Shown: positions 26,836 through 36,171 of the stretch, piece by piece
Layout of the letters: each line of letters starts with the position of its first letter
Position numbering within the stretch: position 1 is the stretch's first letter
Assembly (NCBI GenBank): GCA_024231955.1
Contig: JAAEPZ010000764.1
Location: 248,001 to 312,000 of the forward strand
Direction of reading: 5' to 3'
DNA from: a bacterium
GTDB taxonomy: Bacteria; Krumholzibacteriota; Krumholzibacteriia; JACNKJ01
DNA length: 64,000 bases
Made by a program: the position numbers and the translations under genes
Notes under the pieces: generated by a model
Database searches by the model: none
Seen by the model: the letters and a program-made list of their open reading frames with translations, nothing else
What the model was told of the DNA's origin: nothing

Positions 26836-29800
26836 GTGAGTTTATGCAAGCAGCTTCCGGCGGCAAGGGCCGCCGGAAACGTATCAGGCCCCCTGCTGCT
26901 TCTCTCCGCGATGCTTGTTATCATCGCCCTTCTATCAACCGCTCCCGCTCTTGCCGGAGATGAACGGCTCCGGCCCATCAAGCCGATTGAGGGTGAAAGT
27001 CCCTCAATCGAGTTGAGGATCGAGAGGGCTGAAGAGGTTCAGCGGCTGGTAGCGCCCTTATATGAAAACAGACTGTTTCGGGAACGGGACGAGTCTATGG
27101 ACAGAGCCGGGCGAGCTGAGCTTGTCAACATCCTGGTGCTTCGTCTGGCCTACAGATCCAATCGTTTGCCGGAACTGAACACGATCCCGGCGGACGGTGG
27201 CCTGATGATGGATGCCGCCGATGTCCCGGAATATGCGCTGCGTGTGGATCCTCCGCCGCACGATACCGCCTATTTCGAGGCCCATATGAGGGCATTGCGC
27301 GAGTTCTACCTTATTCAGAGCTACGGCAAGTTCGATATGGAATGGACTATCGCCGAGGGACCTTCACCTGCCGATGGCGCGTTCCTGATCTCCGATATCG
27401 CGGACTATGCTCCCCCGGAGGGGGAATCCTGGTCATTGGAGCTGCTGGAAACCTTCATGCGTGCCGCTCTGGACAGCATCAATACCCAGCTGCTGGACAC
27501 TCCGGGCAACACTATCCGTTTTGCGGATTTCGATCACGTCATCATCTTTCATGCGGGCAGCGATTTCCAGAATGATGTCTTGCGCAACAGTCCCAACGAT
27601 CTGCCGACTTTCAATATCTTCTTCGGCGACCCGCTGGGTCCGCATCCCGTGGATGTCGATGGTGAGACTCTGCTGGGCTCGGTGGTGCTCCTGCCCGAAA
27701 CGGCAACCCAGGATGCCGATGCCGATCACGTACTGGGGGCGATCAATGCGGTGACCGCCCACGAGTTCGGTCATCAGCTGGGGCTCGTGGATACCTATAA
27801 CACCGACTGGGGTTGGCCCAGCGTGGGCTACTGGGATCTCATGGACAGCGGCAATCAGGTTCTCTATGGCTTCGAGCGACCGGGAGAGCCTGAAAACCTG
27901 TTCGTAATCGGCGCCTTGCCGACCAGTTTCTCCATCTGGCACAGGATGATCCTCGGCTGGGTCGAGGAGGAGGACGGCTCGCTGCTGCGTCCAGGCGGCG
28001 GCTCCCGCAGTGTTGAGCTGCGCGCCTGCAACCTTCAGGACGAGGGGCACAAGGCCGTCAGGATCGATCTGACCGACAGCGAGTACTTCATCCTGGAGAA
28101 CAGACAGGAGCAGTTGTACGTCGGGGACCGTTTCGTGAAACAGGATCCCGACACCAAGGTCTTCCAGTTCATGTCCTTCAATTTCCCGCTGTTCCCCGAC
28201 AGCGCGCTCAACAATGGCGAGTACGACTACTTCATCGAGCAGGCGGGCCTGTTGGCCTGGCACATCGATGAGCGGGGCTTCCCCGGGATCTATGACGGCA
28301 ACATCGTCAACCCGAACCATGACAAACATGTACAGCTGGTGCAGGCCGACGGTGTCGGGGATCTGGGCAACCCCTACTCCTGGAGCTGGCGTGGCGACGA
28401 GTATGATCCGTTCTACACCGGCAACAATACCGAGTGGACAGACACCACCGTCCCCTCGACACGTCTCCGCGACGGCACCTCCTCCGGTTTCAGCCTGACG
28501 GATCTCGTCACCAGCCCCTACCTGACGGAGACGAGCGCGGTGGATTCGATCATCACCTTCGATATCGCCCTGCAGGGTTTCCCCCCCGGTTTCCCGCGGG
28601 ATGACAGCGAACTCGTCGACAGCACACTCGTCATCTCCCCGGCTGCGGGCACCCTTCTGCCCATGGGGACCTGGCTCGGGTACATGATGTCCTCGCTGAA
28701 TCTCGATGCCGAGGAGCAGGCGCACTGGGTACGGAGCGAGACGCTCCTCGACACGGATCCCGACCTGACCCCGGTGACCCCCCTGCCCCGAATAGAGGGA
28801 TTGCCTCTGGGAGCTTTCCGGATACCCACTGCGCTGAGCAGCATCTCCTACTGGGGGGTGGCGACCAAGGACAGGGTGGATATCTGGGAAATGCCTGGTG
28901 GTGATGAAGCTGCGGATCCGCCGCCGGAACCTCTGGCGACCATACCTCTGGCGGATTCCCTGATTGCCGGTCCGATAGTCTATGCGGCGCCCGACACCAC
29001 CTATCTGTTTTGGGTTACGACACCCGGCACTCTGGTTGACGGCCTGAAGCTGGTCACCTCGGATCGCTCTCCGACCGTGAAGAGGTTACCCCCCCGTGTG
29101 ATAGAGCGCGGCGATCGGGACCGCGCGGAGAATGTCAAGACCCGCCTCGTGAGGATTGAGATGGAGGGGCAGCAGAAGCTGGTTCACTGCTATGCCGATG
29201 CGGACACCAGCTACGCCACGGTCCTGGATATCCGCAACATCGTGGACCCCAACGTTCTCCCGCCAATCGACCTGGAGATGCCTCAATCCTCCGGCTCCAC
29301 CTACTGGATCAGGGTCATGGACACGGATGGGAACGACAGTGACGAGATTCTCTGGATCGATGATTCGGGGCATGTCGCCAAGTTGACCGAAGGGGGGCCG
29401 GTGACCCTGTTCGCCGCCGACCTGGGTGTGGGTGCCGTCACGGCGCCGCCAATTCCGGCTGACATGAACGGCGACGGCCTGCCGGAGTTGATTATCCCCG
29501 CCGGATCCCATGTCCATCGTTTCTCGATGGCGGGCCACGAGCATCTGAACTGGCCCGTGCGGTTGGAGGAACTTGTCTATCTGGAAGAGACCATGCGTGT
29601 CGGCAGTGTGCTGCGCGCAAGCGACATTGACGGGGACAACCTGTCGGAGCTGATCTTCTTCTCGCAAACGGGACATCTGCTCATTATCGATGATGACGGC
29701 GAGCCCATTCTGGGGACGCCGCGCTCCATGGCGGCAAGCGGTCCCAGGGATATCTACACGCCCTCGGGCAAGGTTTACGCCGTGAGCAAAGAGGGATATC

Positions 29801-30201
29801 TCCTCTGTTTCGAGGGGCTGAAGGGGAGCCGCCTGGTCGCGGACTGGCCCCTGGACAGTGGCGGCTCGACCCGCGACGGCACCTGGTCGCGCTGGCACGC
29901 CATCTCCCAGGTTGCGGTTTTCCCCGAAGCCGAGGATTGGTTCATCTACCCCAACCCGGCGGCGACGACGGCTCGCGTGTACCATGGGGCGACGGAACCC
30001 GGCACCAGGGCGCACGTGGAGGTCTTTGACATTGAGGGTCAACTCTGTTTCCGCAAGGAGGGGATCTCCGAAGCCGGTGGACCCTGGGAACTGCCCCTGA
30101 ATCTGACAGGGCTGGCACCGGCGGTTTACATCTGCAAAATCGAGATTGAAGCTGACGGTAGATCTGTCCAATTCATCCGTCGACTGGGGGTTGTGAGATG
30201 A
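26836..30201 (+). CDS. M6 family metalloprotease with integrin-like repeats and T9SS type A sorting domain
   Basis: A secreted zinc protease of 1121 aa. The signal region ends near STAPALAG (residue 41). The M6 (immune inhibitor A-like) domain has HEFGHQLGL with HEFGH at residues 309-313, and the Met-turn region YWDLMDSG. The second half shows FG-GAP-like calcium loops (DTDGNDSDE, DMNGDGLPE, DIDGDNLSE), suggesting an integrin-like propeller. The last 90 residues begin FIYPNPAATTARV and end in a strand pair, the type A sorting signal. It is probably a cell-surface or released hydrolase and a substrate of the PorU/PorV system. GTG at 26836 is used; ATG at 26911 also leaves a possible signal peptide. 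Confidence 0.88.
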   Translation: MSLCKQLPAARAAGNVSGPLLLLSAMLVIIALLSTAPALAGDERLRPIKPIEGESPSIELRIERAEEVQRLVAPLYENRLFRERDESMDRAGRAELVNILVLRLAYRSNRLPELNTIPADGGLMMDAADVPEYALRVDPPPHDTAYFEAHMRALREFYLIQSYGKFDMEWTIAEGPSPADGAFLISDIADYAPPEGESWSLELLETFMRAALDSINTQLLDTPGNTIRFADFDHVIIFHAGSDFQNDVLRNSPNDLPTFNIFFGDPLGPHPVDVDGETLLGSVVLLPETATQDADADHVLGAINAVTAHEFGHQLGLVDTYNTDWGWPSVGYWDLMDSGNQVLYGFERPGEPENLFVIGALPTSFSIWHRMILGWVEEEDGSLLRPGGGSRSVELRACNLQDEGHKAVRIDLTDSEYFILENRQEQLYVGDRFVKQDPDTKVFQFMSFNFPLFPDSALNNGEYDYFIEQAGLLAWHIDERGFPGIYDGNIVNPNHDKHVQLVQADGVGDLGNPYSWSWRGDEYDPFYTGNNTEWTDTTVPSTRLRDGTSSGFSLTDLVTSPYLTETSAVDSIITFDIALQGFPPGFPRDDSELVDSTLVISPAAGTLLPMGTWLGYMMSSLNLDAEEQAHWVRSETLLDTDPDLTPVTPLPRIEGLPLGAFRIPTALSSISYWGVATKDRVDIWEMPGGDEAADPPPEPLATIPLADSLIAGPIVYAAPDTTYLFWVTTPGTLVDGLKLVTSDRSPTVKRLPPRVIERGDRDRAENVKTRLVRIEMEGQQKLVHCYADADTSYATVLDIRNIVDPNVLPPIDLEMPQSSGSTYWIRVMDTDGNDSDEILWIDDSGHVAKLTEGGPVTLFAADLGVGAVTAPPIPADMNGDGLPELIIPAGSHVHRFSMAGHEHLNWPVRLEELVYLEETMRVGSVLRASDIDGDNLSELIFFSQTGHLLIIDDDGEPILGTPRSMAASGPRDIYTPSGKVYAVSKEGYLLCFEGLKGSRLVADWPLDSGGSTRDGTWSRWHAISQVAVFPEAEDWFIYPNPAATTARVYHGATEPGTRAHVEVFDIEGQLCFRKEGISEAGGPWELPLNLTGLAPAVYICKIEIEADGRSVQFIRRLGVVR
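26855..26878 (+). other. Perfect GC-rich hairpin near the 5' end of the M6 protease gene
   Basis: TTCCGGCGGC (26855-26864) and GCCGCCGGAA (26869-26878) form a 10-bp perfect stem with loop AAGG. It lies between the two possible start codons of the gene (GTG 26836, ATG 26911) and 33 bp after the porV stop. It could protect the 3' end of porV mRNA or limit translation downstream. Confidence 0.6.
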
Positions 30202-30950
30202 TGCGACGCATGGCGCTGGGTGTGCTCCTTATTTCGTTTGCGGTCGGTTCCTGTGGAGCCATGGAGCTGAAACCCCTGCTTTACTCGGCATTGATACCCG
30301 GCCTCGGAGAGTGGTCTCTCGGATACAAGAAGCGCGCTGTCGGGCACTGGGTCGTCGAAGCGGGGTGCTGGGCCGGCAACTTCTACTATCGCGAACAGGG
30401 ATTCGATGCGCGACACAGGTATGAAGCCTTTGCGCGTGAACACTGGGACTCCATGCATTGGGCCTCCTCATGGAGCGATGAGATGCCCGTCTGGCTGGAG
30501 GAGTGGTTCACCGAGCAGGACTGGAACGATGCCGTCAAGTATGCCGAGCCGTTCCAGATCGCCATGGAATTCGAGGCGGATCACCCGGGCTACCTGGAAA
30601 GTCACTACGCGGCCTTCCAGGACGACTCGCAGCATTACTACGAGAATATAGGCAAGTACAACTGGTACCGCTGGGGCTGGGACGATTATGACGTGGACGC
30701 CGATTACTCGGTGAATCGTTATCGTTACACCGACCTCAGAAACGAAAGCAACGACAATTTCAATCGTGCGCACAAGTTCATCACGCTGATGATAGTCGCA
30801 CGTGTCGTCTCATTGGCTGACACGTTCATACTCCTGCATCGTCTGGAAAGCAATCCTGATCTCGATGCGTCCGGAGATTGGCATCTGGATTTTGAGCCCA
30901 CGAATATCGTCGATGGCGGTTTTCGGGTTGCCCTGACAAGGAGCTGGTAA
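30198..30950 (+). CDS. DUF5683-like membrane-associated protein, copy 1
   Basis: A 250-aa protein with a signal peptide and a segment SALIPGLGEWSLGYKKR at about residues 30-46, the pattern (PGxGxxxLGxxxR) of DUF5683-type proteins of FCB bacteria. A hydrophobic stretch and an acidic, Trp/Tyr-rich middle follow. A second hydrophobic helix carries ARVVSLADTFILLHRL near residue 200. It overlaps the protease stop by ATGA. The following gene repeats the same plan. The role is unknown; the context suggests the envelope or secretion. Confidence 0.66.
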   Translation: MMRRMALGVLLISFAVGSCGAMELKPLLYSALIPGLGEWSLGYKKRAVGHWVVEAGCWAGNFYYREQGFDARHRYEAFAREHWDSMHWASSWSDEMPVWLEEWFTEQDWNDAVKYAEPFQIAMEFEADHPGYLESHYAAFQDDSQHYYENIGKYNWYRWGWDDYDVDADYSVNRYRYTDLRNESNDNFNRAHKFITLMIVARVVSLADTFILLHRLESNPDLDASGDWHLDFEPTNIVDGGFRVALTRSW

Positions 30951-30951
30951 C

Positions 30952-31800
30952 ATGATCTCCCGGAATTTCGCAATTGCATTGACCCTTGTCGCACTGCTGT
31001 TGACGGCCGCCGCCGGGTGGGCGGATACCGCAGTATTTGAACAGGGCGCCAGCTTCAGCTCCAGCCTCTCGGGCGGCTCGCTCAAAGAGTTTCGCCAGGG
31101 GACCGGTGTCTACGCCTGGACCCGAAAGCAGCCGGAACCTCAGGGCAAGACGGGCATCGAGGAGAAGCCGGAGGGGCAGGTCAGCCTCATTCAGGCTTTG
31201 TGGCGCAGTGCAGTCGTTCCTGGTTGGGGAGAGATGTATCTGGGCGCCAACAGAAGAGGCGGCATCTTCTTCGGCACCGAAGTGGGCATCTGGGGCACCT
31301 GGAGCACCTTCAAAATCCAGGAGCATCTCCGCAAGAGCAACTACATCGAAATGGCGCGCAATACGGCCGCCGTCGCCAGTGATGATCACGATTCCGACTA
31401 CTGGAAGTATGTGGGGTTGCATCTGAGCAGCCAGGAGTTCAACGAATGGCTCCGCACATACGCGAAAAGCGAGTTCGGTTTCGGAACATCCGAGTACACC
31501 GCATATATCGACGACCACGAGATCTCGGAGGCCAACGGCTGGGTCTGGAACAGTACCGCCCGCATGCGTGACTTCGCCTATAAACGGCAGGCGAGTCTGG
31601 ACGCCGGGCGCAGAGCCACCTATACGCTTTATGCCTGCCTGATCAATCGAGTCGTTTCCATGATCGATGTCTGGCGTCTCAGTCGGGTCTACAATGAGAT
31701 CGCCGTCGAGACGGCTGGAGAGTATGCCGGATTCGATGTCCGTGTCGTACCCGACGAGGTCGGTCTCGGCATGTCCTTCGGCTGGTTCAAGAACTTCTGA
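30952..31800 (+). CDS. DUF5683-like membrane-associated protein, copy 2
   Basis: A 282-aa protein starting one base after copy 1 ends. The signal peptide ends near AAAGWAD. SAVVPGWGEMYLGANRRGG matches the PGxGExxLGxxxR segment of copy 1, and NRVVSMIDVWRLSRVY near residue 225 matches its RVVSxxDxxxLxR segment, so the two are diverged tandem duplicates. It has about 35 more N-terminal residues than copy 1. No enzymatic motif is visible. It is co-transcribed with its neighbours. Confidence 0.66.
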   Translation: MISRNFAIALTLVALLLTAAAGWADTAVFEQGASFSSSLSGGSLKEFRQGTGVYAWTRKQPEPQGKTGIEEKPEGQVSLIQALWRSAVVPGWGEMYLGANRRGGIFFGTEVGIWGTWSTFKIQEHLRKSNYIEMARNTAAVASDDHDSDYWKYVGLHLSSQEFNEWLRTYAKSEFGFGTSEYTAYIDDHEISEANGWVWNSTARMRDFAYKRQASLDAGRRATYTLYACLINRVVSMIDVWRLSRVYNEIAVETAGEYAGFDVRVVPDEVGLGMSFGWFKNF

Positions 31801-31840
31801 TCCGTCCCGGTCCGGTACCGGCCGACCCTGCGGGAGGTCC

Positions 31841-32716
31841 ATGTCACAGATATCCCGCCTCTGCGTTCTGACGTTGTTGCTGTTGACCCTGATCAACACC
31901 GGTGATGCGCTGTCGGTGGAGGAGAACCCGCCGGATGGCGTCGCCGGGGTCCTTGTGCCATTGCAGTGTTTCACCCCCTCCGGCAAAACATATTCCGACA
32001 CGGTACAGGTGACCGGACATATCGATATTCCCCGTGTGCGCGACATGTGCGTCTCGAGCATGGGCGATCTGCTCATACTGACCGATAAGGGTGAATTGCT
32101 GCTGATCGGCGGCGATGACCATTCCGCAACAGAGGTGTTCGATGGCGATCTCGATCCCCGTGACCGGCCCGAGGCGGTTGCGGCGGAGGGGGGCGACTGG
32201 CTGTTGCTGCTGGATCGCGGCAGACGGATTCTCCGTTTGGGAAGTCGCGGTGAGGATCTGGGATCCATCCACCTTACCGATGATGAAACGTGGCGACACA
32301 TCTCGGGTGATCGCTCCGGCAGGATCTGGCTTGTCGACGAGATCCGCGGTCGACTGCTGGCTCTGAGTTCAGGCGGGCAGGAGCTGCAGCGCTGGGACCT
32401 GACACGATTGCTGCCCGGATTCCGTGGCCCGCTGGCCGCCTGGTGCCCGGATGGACAGGGGGGGCTCTGGTTGCTGGAGGTCCGCGGCCGGACCATCCGC
32501 CATCTGAATTCTGCAGGTAATCCCCAAAAGGGGGTAACCGTGCGGACAATCGACTCCGGCTCGGTCTTGATGTGGTCCGACAGGGAGCAAACCGGAGCGC
32601 TGCTGCCCTTATCCCGAGAGGACAGAGCGAAGCTGCTGCCCTGGCGTGAGAAGCTGTTGCTTCTGCTCGGCGGGGAGATTCGGATCCTCACGCACGGCGA
32701 ATCGGAATCCGGATGA
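31841..32716 (+). CDS. Secreted propeller-like protein
   Basis: A 291-aa protein with a signal peptide (LCVLTLLLLTLINTGDA). Short repeats follow with the pattern of hydrophobic strand, Gly-Asp turn and strand (MGDLLILTDKGELLLIGG, GDWLLLLDRGRRILRLG, SGRIWLVDEIRGRLLAL, GGLWLLEVRGRTIRHL), spaced about 40 residues apart like NHL or six-bladed beta-propellers. ATG at 31841 with GGGAGG upstream is chosen over a 58-codon longer frame that overlaps the previous gene. Its stop overlaps the next start by ATGA. Its function is unknown; it may be a periplasmic scaffold. Confidence 0.66.
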   Translation: MSQISRLCVLTLLLLTLINTGDALSVEENPPDGVAGVLVPLQCFTPSGKTYSDTVQVTGHIDIPRVRDMCVSSMGDLLILTDKGELLLIGGDDHSATEVFDGDLDPRDRPEAVAAEGGDWLLLLDRGRRILRLGSRGEDLGSIHLTDDETWRHISGDRSGRIWLVDEIRGRLLALSSGGQELQRWDLTRLLPGFRGPLAAWCPDGQGGLWLLEVRGRTIRHLNSAGNPQKGVTVRTIDSGSVLMWSDREQTGALLPLSREDRAKLLPWREKLLLLLGGEIRILTHGESESG

Positions 32717-35700
32717 CCTCCGTCAGAAATGCTGGAGAATGGGGCGACCTGCCGCTGCGGCAACTATCCGGTTTGATGTTGCTGCTCCCCCTGATGCTGC
32801 TATCGGTATGTGCAACAGCGGTTGCCGCCGATGAGACCGCGGATGAATCCCCGGCCGCTATATCCGCCCCCTTCGACTCATTGCTGAATTTCTCATTCCG
32901 ACGTCATCTTGCGGCGGGCGAGGTCAATCTCGACCTGGGGGTAACCTACCTGGTTCCCGGGAGCGAGACGGTCTGGTGGAACGGAGTGATCATGATCCCG
33001 GGGGACGAATATCGTCTCCATCCGGAGGCGGGCAGCCTGGAGCTGGACTTCGTCAAAGAGGAGGGTGTGCTCGAGGTAACCGCCCGTCGCCTTCGGATTC
33101 CCCTGCAACGGGTCTATATGCTGAACCCCTTGCGCCCTTGGCGCGAGATGGTCAGGGATCAACTGGAAAGAACCCCCCGTGAGATCAACGACCGGCAGGC
33201 CCGAACCGGGCAACCTGGTGGCGGCAGTATCACCATGGGGGGCAGCAAGTCCCTGATGCTCCGCATGGGCAGTGGCGAAAGCGTGGTGCTTGAGCAGAAT
33301 CTCCGCTTGAATCTGCGGGGCATGTTGAGCGATTCGACCATGGTCGAGGCCGTGTTGCGCGACGATGACCTCCCCTTCCAACCGGAGGGCAACACCGAAC
33401 GGCTGGATGAACTTGACAAGATCTTCATCCGCATCAACGGTCCCGCCGGACAGGCGCAAGTGGGCGATTTCGTCTTCACCGCGCCGGGTCGTCTGCTGAC
33501 CCCGTTCAACAGGGATTTTCAGGGATTGCAGGGAGACCTGCGCCACAGGCGCGGCCAATTGTCGGCCTGGCTGGCCCAAAGCCGCGGCCTGTTCAAGAGC
33601 CTCGAATTCTACGGTGAGGATGGACTGCAGGGGCCGTATGAACTGCTGAGCGCGATGCGCAGCAACGGAGCCGTTATCCTGGCGGGCAGCGAGCGGGTCA
33701 GGCTCAACGGTCGTCTGTTGACTCGCGGCCGCAACCGCGACTTCACGATCGACTATGATCTGGGCACCATCTCCTTCAACACGATCATCAGCATAGGCAG
33801 CGGTGATGTGATTCGCGTCGACTTCCGCTATTCCCAGGAGGACTGGCGGCGAAATGCATGGGGCGTGAGCGGCGCTACATCGCTGGGACCGCTGCGCCTG
33901 GATTACCTCCATTTCTCGGAGAGCGATGATCCCGCGGACCCTCTCGCCTTCTCGCTGACCAGCGCCAACCGTGAACTCATCGCCGCAGCCGGCGACAGCA
34001 CGGTGATCACCTCGGGCACAACGGAGGCGCCGGGCACGGGGCACTATGTCCTCACCCATGAAAATCCCGACAATCCCGAAATGGTTACCTACGCCTGGGT
34101 CGATACTCTGGGCAACTACAACCTGCGGTTCCATGAGGTCGGCGCGGGGCTGGGCGATTACACGTTCTCCAGTGTCAGCTCGCAGGGGGAGAGGATCTTC
34201 AGCTACAGGGGCGAGGGCCAGGGTACGCATAAATTGGGTCTGCTCCTCACTGCCCCGGAATCATATATGATCGAGAGTCTCCGGCTGGATCTCGAAACCG
34301 AACGCTGCACGGTGAACGCGGAGGTTGCCCTGAGCAATCTGGACAGGAACTCGCTATCGACACTTGATGACGGCGACAATGCCGGTCTGGCGGTTCGCGC
34401 CGATCTGCGGTGCGAGTTGGGCGCGGTGGGCGAACGGGATCTGGCAGCCGTCTCCTCGGTCAAAACGCGTGCCGCCGAGTTCAGCTTCCCCGGTGTCCGC
34501 TACGGATCGGATCACTATCGCGCCTGGAATCTGCCGCTGGCTACGAACTCCTATTCCCGGTTGAGCGAGAGTGAGTACTCCGCCGGATTGATCTGGGGCG
34601 AGATGCAAAGCGGCGGCATCCTGCTGAATGCCGAGCGGATGGAACTGGGGGATCGCTTCACCGGCAATCGCCTGGTCGCCGGTGCCGAGCAGCGCTGGGG
34701 CCAGGTCGCGATCAATTCGGATATCCGGGTTACCGAAACAGAGGACGAGCTGCAGGGTGCGGGGCGTCTGGAGTACTCCCGTCTGGGGCTGACGCTCCCC
34801 CTGCCGCTTCTGCGAGGCGTCCAGGTCGAACGTGAGCTTGCCGCCAACGAAAAGGCGGGTGAACAGGATGATCTGCGTCTGCCGGAATTACGCAACAACT
34901 ACGAGTGGGAGCAGGCGGAGGTTCGCTTCGGCAACAGAGGGACGGGTGGACGCAACTGGCGATTGACATGGTCCGAGAAGAGCATCCGCTCGGGAGCGGG
35001 CACCAAGGGGCATTTGCGGCAATTCACCGGGGCCATGCAATCCGGATTGCCCCGCGACGGCCGGCTGGAATTTCACGGACACTACCAGAACCGGGAGGGG
35101 ATGGGAGCTGGCGAGCAATTCCAGGCGGAGACGAATCTCAACTGGTACGCGCGTCCCGGAGGCTGGGGGGGCGATCTCCTCTACAGACTGGGCAGCAGGA
35201 AGCAGAGACTGCGCAGGACTCAGTTGGTGTATATCGGTCTCGGTCTTGGTGACCGCAACCAGGAGGGTATCTACCTGGGCGAGGGTGAGGGGGATTACAG
35301 GCGCGTGTCGCTGCCGTCGAGCGACGCCGTGCGCACCATAGATCTGGCGCTGGAGCTGCAGGTCGTTCATGATGAGGCGCGCGAGGGACCCCTGCACAAG
35401 CGGCTGGGGAGCGAGACCCGGCTCACCCTGCGGGAGGAGACCCGCGACGATGAACTCTGGCGGGTAGCCCGGCTGGATCTGTCTCGCCTCCGTCGAGATG
35501 ACTCCACGCTGTTTGGCTCGATAGAACTCAAACAGGAGCTGCGGTACCGCATGGAGGCGAGCAATGTCGATTTCCGCTATAACTACCTGATCAACGAGAG
35601 ACTCGATGATCGCGATGCCGCAGGCAGACGCAGAGAGAATGATAATCGCCACAAGCTCCAAGTCCGCAACACCGGGCAGCAGAATAATCTGGAGCTGATG

Positions 35701-36153
35701 CTGGAACGTACATCGCGGGAGCGGAAGAGCGAATCCTCTCTCGATGGCGGTACCTATGACGTATCCGAGTATGTCGGCGACCTCTCCTGGACCCGACATC
35801 TGGGAGAGATGTTCAGTGCGACCGTGAAAGGCGGCCTGGCGCGTCGCAGGGATCTCCGCAGAGAATTGACCGTCAACGAACTCCTGGCGGAACCGGCGCT
35901 GGGGGTGCGCCCCTGGCGCGACCTGCGGCTGAACCTATCCTTGCGCATGACCCGCAGCAGCTATAGCGAGGGTGATCCGGCCGGCGGACGCCCCTGGTTT
36001 TTTGATCCTCCCGGCTGGGAGCAGATACTGCGGGTGGAGGGGACGATTCAGGCTGGTCGTAATCTGACCTTGAGCCTCCGTTACGAAATGCGTGACGAGG
36101 TGGACAGGGAGAAGCAGCACAGCCTCCGTATGGAGAGCAGAGCCTATTTCTAG
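32713..36153 (+). CDS. Large predicted outer-membrane beta-barrel protein
   Basis: A 1146-aa protein with a signal peptide (ending near TAVAADE). An N-terminal region holds an ETVWWNGVIMIPGDEYRL segment and RNRDFTIDYDLGTISF at about residues 340-355, the latter followed by IRVDFRYSQ. This xxYTIDYxxGxIxF pattern recalls SprA/Sov-type sequences and similar FCB surface proteins. From about residue 520 onward it is a long series of alternating strands rich in Arg, Glu and aromatics, ending SLRMESRAYF with a terminal Phe, as in outer-membrane barrels. It overlaps the previous gene by ATGA. It is much shorter than Bacteroidota SprA (over 2000 aa), so homology is only suggested. Confidence 0.62.
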   Translation: MTSVRNAGEWGDLPLRQLSGLMLLLPLMLLSVCATAVAADETADESPAAISAPFDSLLNFSFRRHLAAGEVNLDLGVTYLVPGSETVWWNGVIMIPGDEYRLHPEAGSLELDFVKEEGVLEVTARRLRIPLQRVYMLNPLRPWREMVRDQLERTPREINDRQARTGQPGGGSITMGGSKSLMLRMGSGESVVLEQNLRLNLRGMLSDSTMVEAVLRDDDLPFQPEGNTERLDELDKIFIRINGPAGQAQVGDFVFTAPGRLLTPFNRDFQGLQGDLRHRRGQLSAWLAQSRGLFKSLEFYGEDGLQGPYELLSAMRSNGAVILAGSERVRLNGRLLTRGRNRDFTIDYDLGTISFNTIISIGSGDVIRVDFRYSQEDWRRNAWGVSGATSLGPLRLDYLHFSESDDPADPLAFSLTSANRELIAAAGDSTVITSGTTEAPGTGHYVLTHENPDNPEMVTYAWVDTLGNYNLRFHEVGAGLGDYTFSSVSSQGERIFSYRGEGQGTHKLGLLLTAPESYMIESLRLDLETERCTVNAEVALSNLDRNSLSTLDDGDNAGLAVRADLRCELGAVGERDLAAVSSVKTRAAEFSFPGVRYGSDHYRAWNLPLATNSYSRLSESEYSAGLIWGEMQSGGILLNAERMELGDRFTGNRLVAGAEQRWGQVAINSDIRVTETEDELQGAGRLEYSRLGLTLPLPLLRGVQVERELAANEKAGEQDDLRLPELRNNYEWEQAEVRFGNRGTGGRNWRLTWSEKSIRSGAGTKGHLRQFTGAMQSGLPRDGRLEFHGHYQNREGMGAGEQFQAETNLNWYARPGGWGGDLLYRLGSRKQRLRRTQLVYIGLGLGDRNQEGIYLGEGEGDYRRVSLPSSDAVRTIDLALELQVVHDEAREGPLHKRLGSETRLTLREETRDDELWRVARLDLSRLRRDDSTLFGSIELKQELRYRMEASNVDFRYNYLINERLDDRDAAGRRRENDNRHKLQVRNTGQQNNLELMLERTSRERKSESSLDGGTYDVSEYVGDLSWTRHLGEMFSATVKGGLARRRDLRRELTVNELLAEPALGVRPWRDLRLNLSLRMTRSSYSEGDPAGGRPWFFDPPGWEQILRVEGTIQAGRNLTLSLRYEMRDEVDREKQHSLRMESRAYF

Positions 36154-36171
36154 AAATTGGGGAGACCTGTT

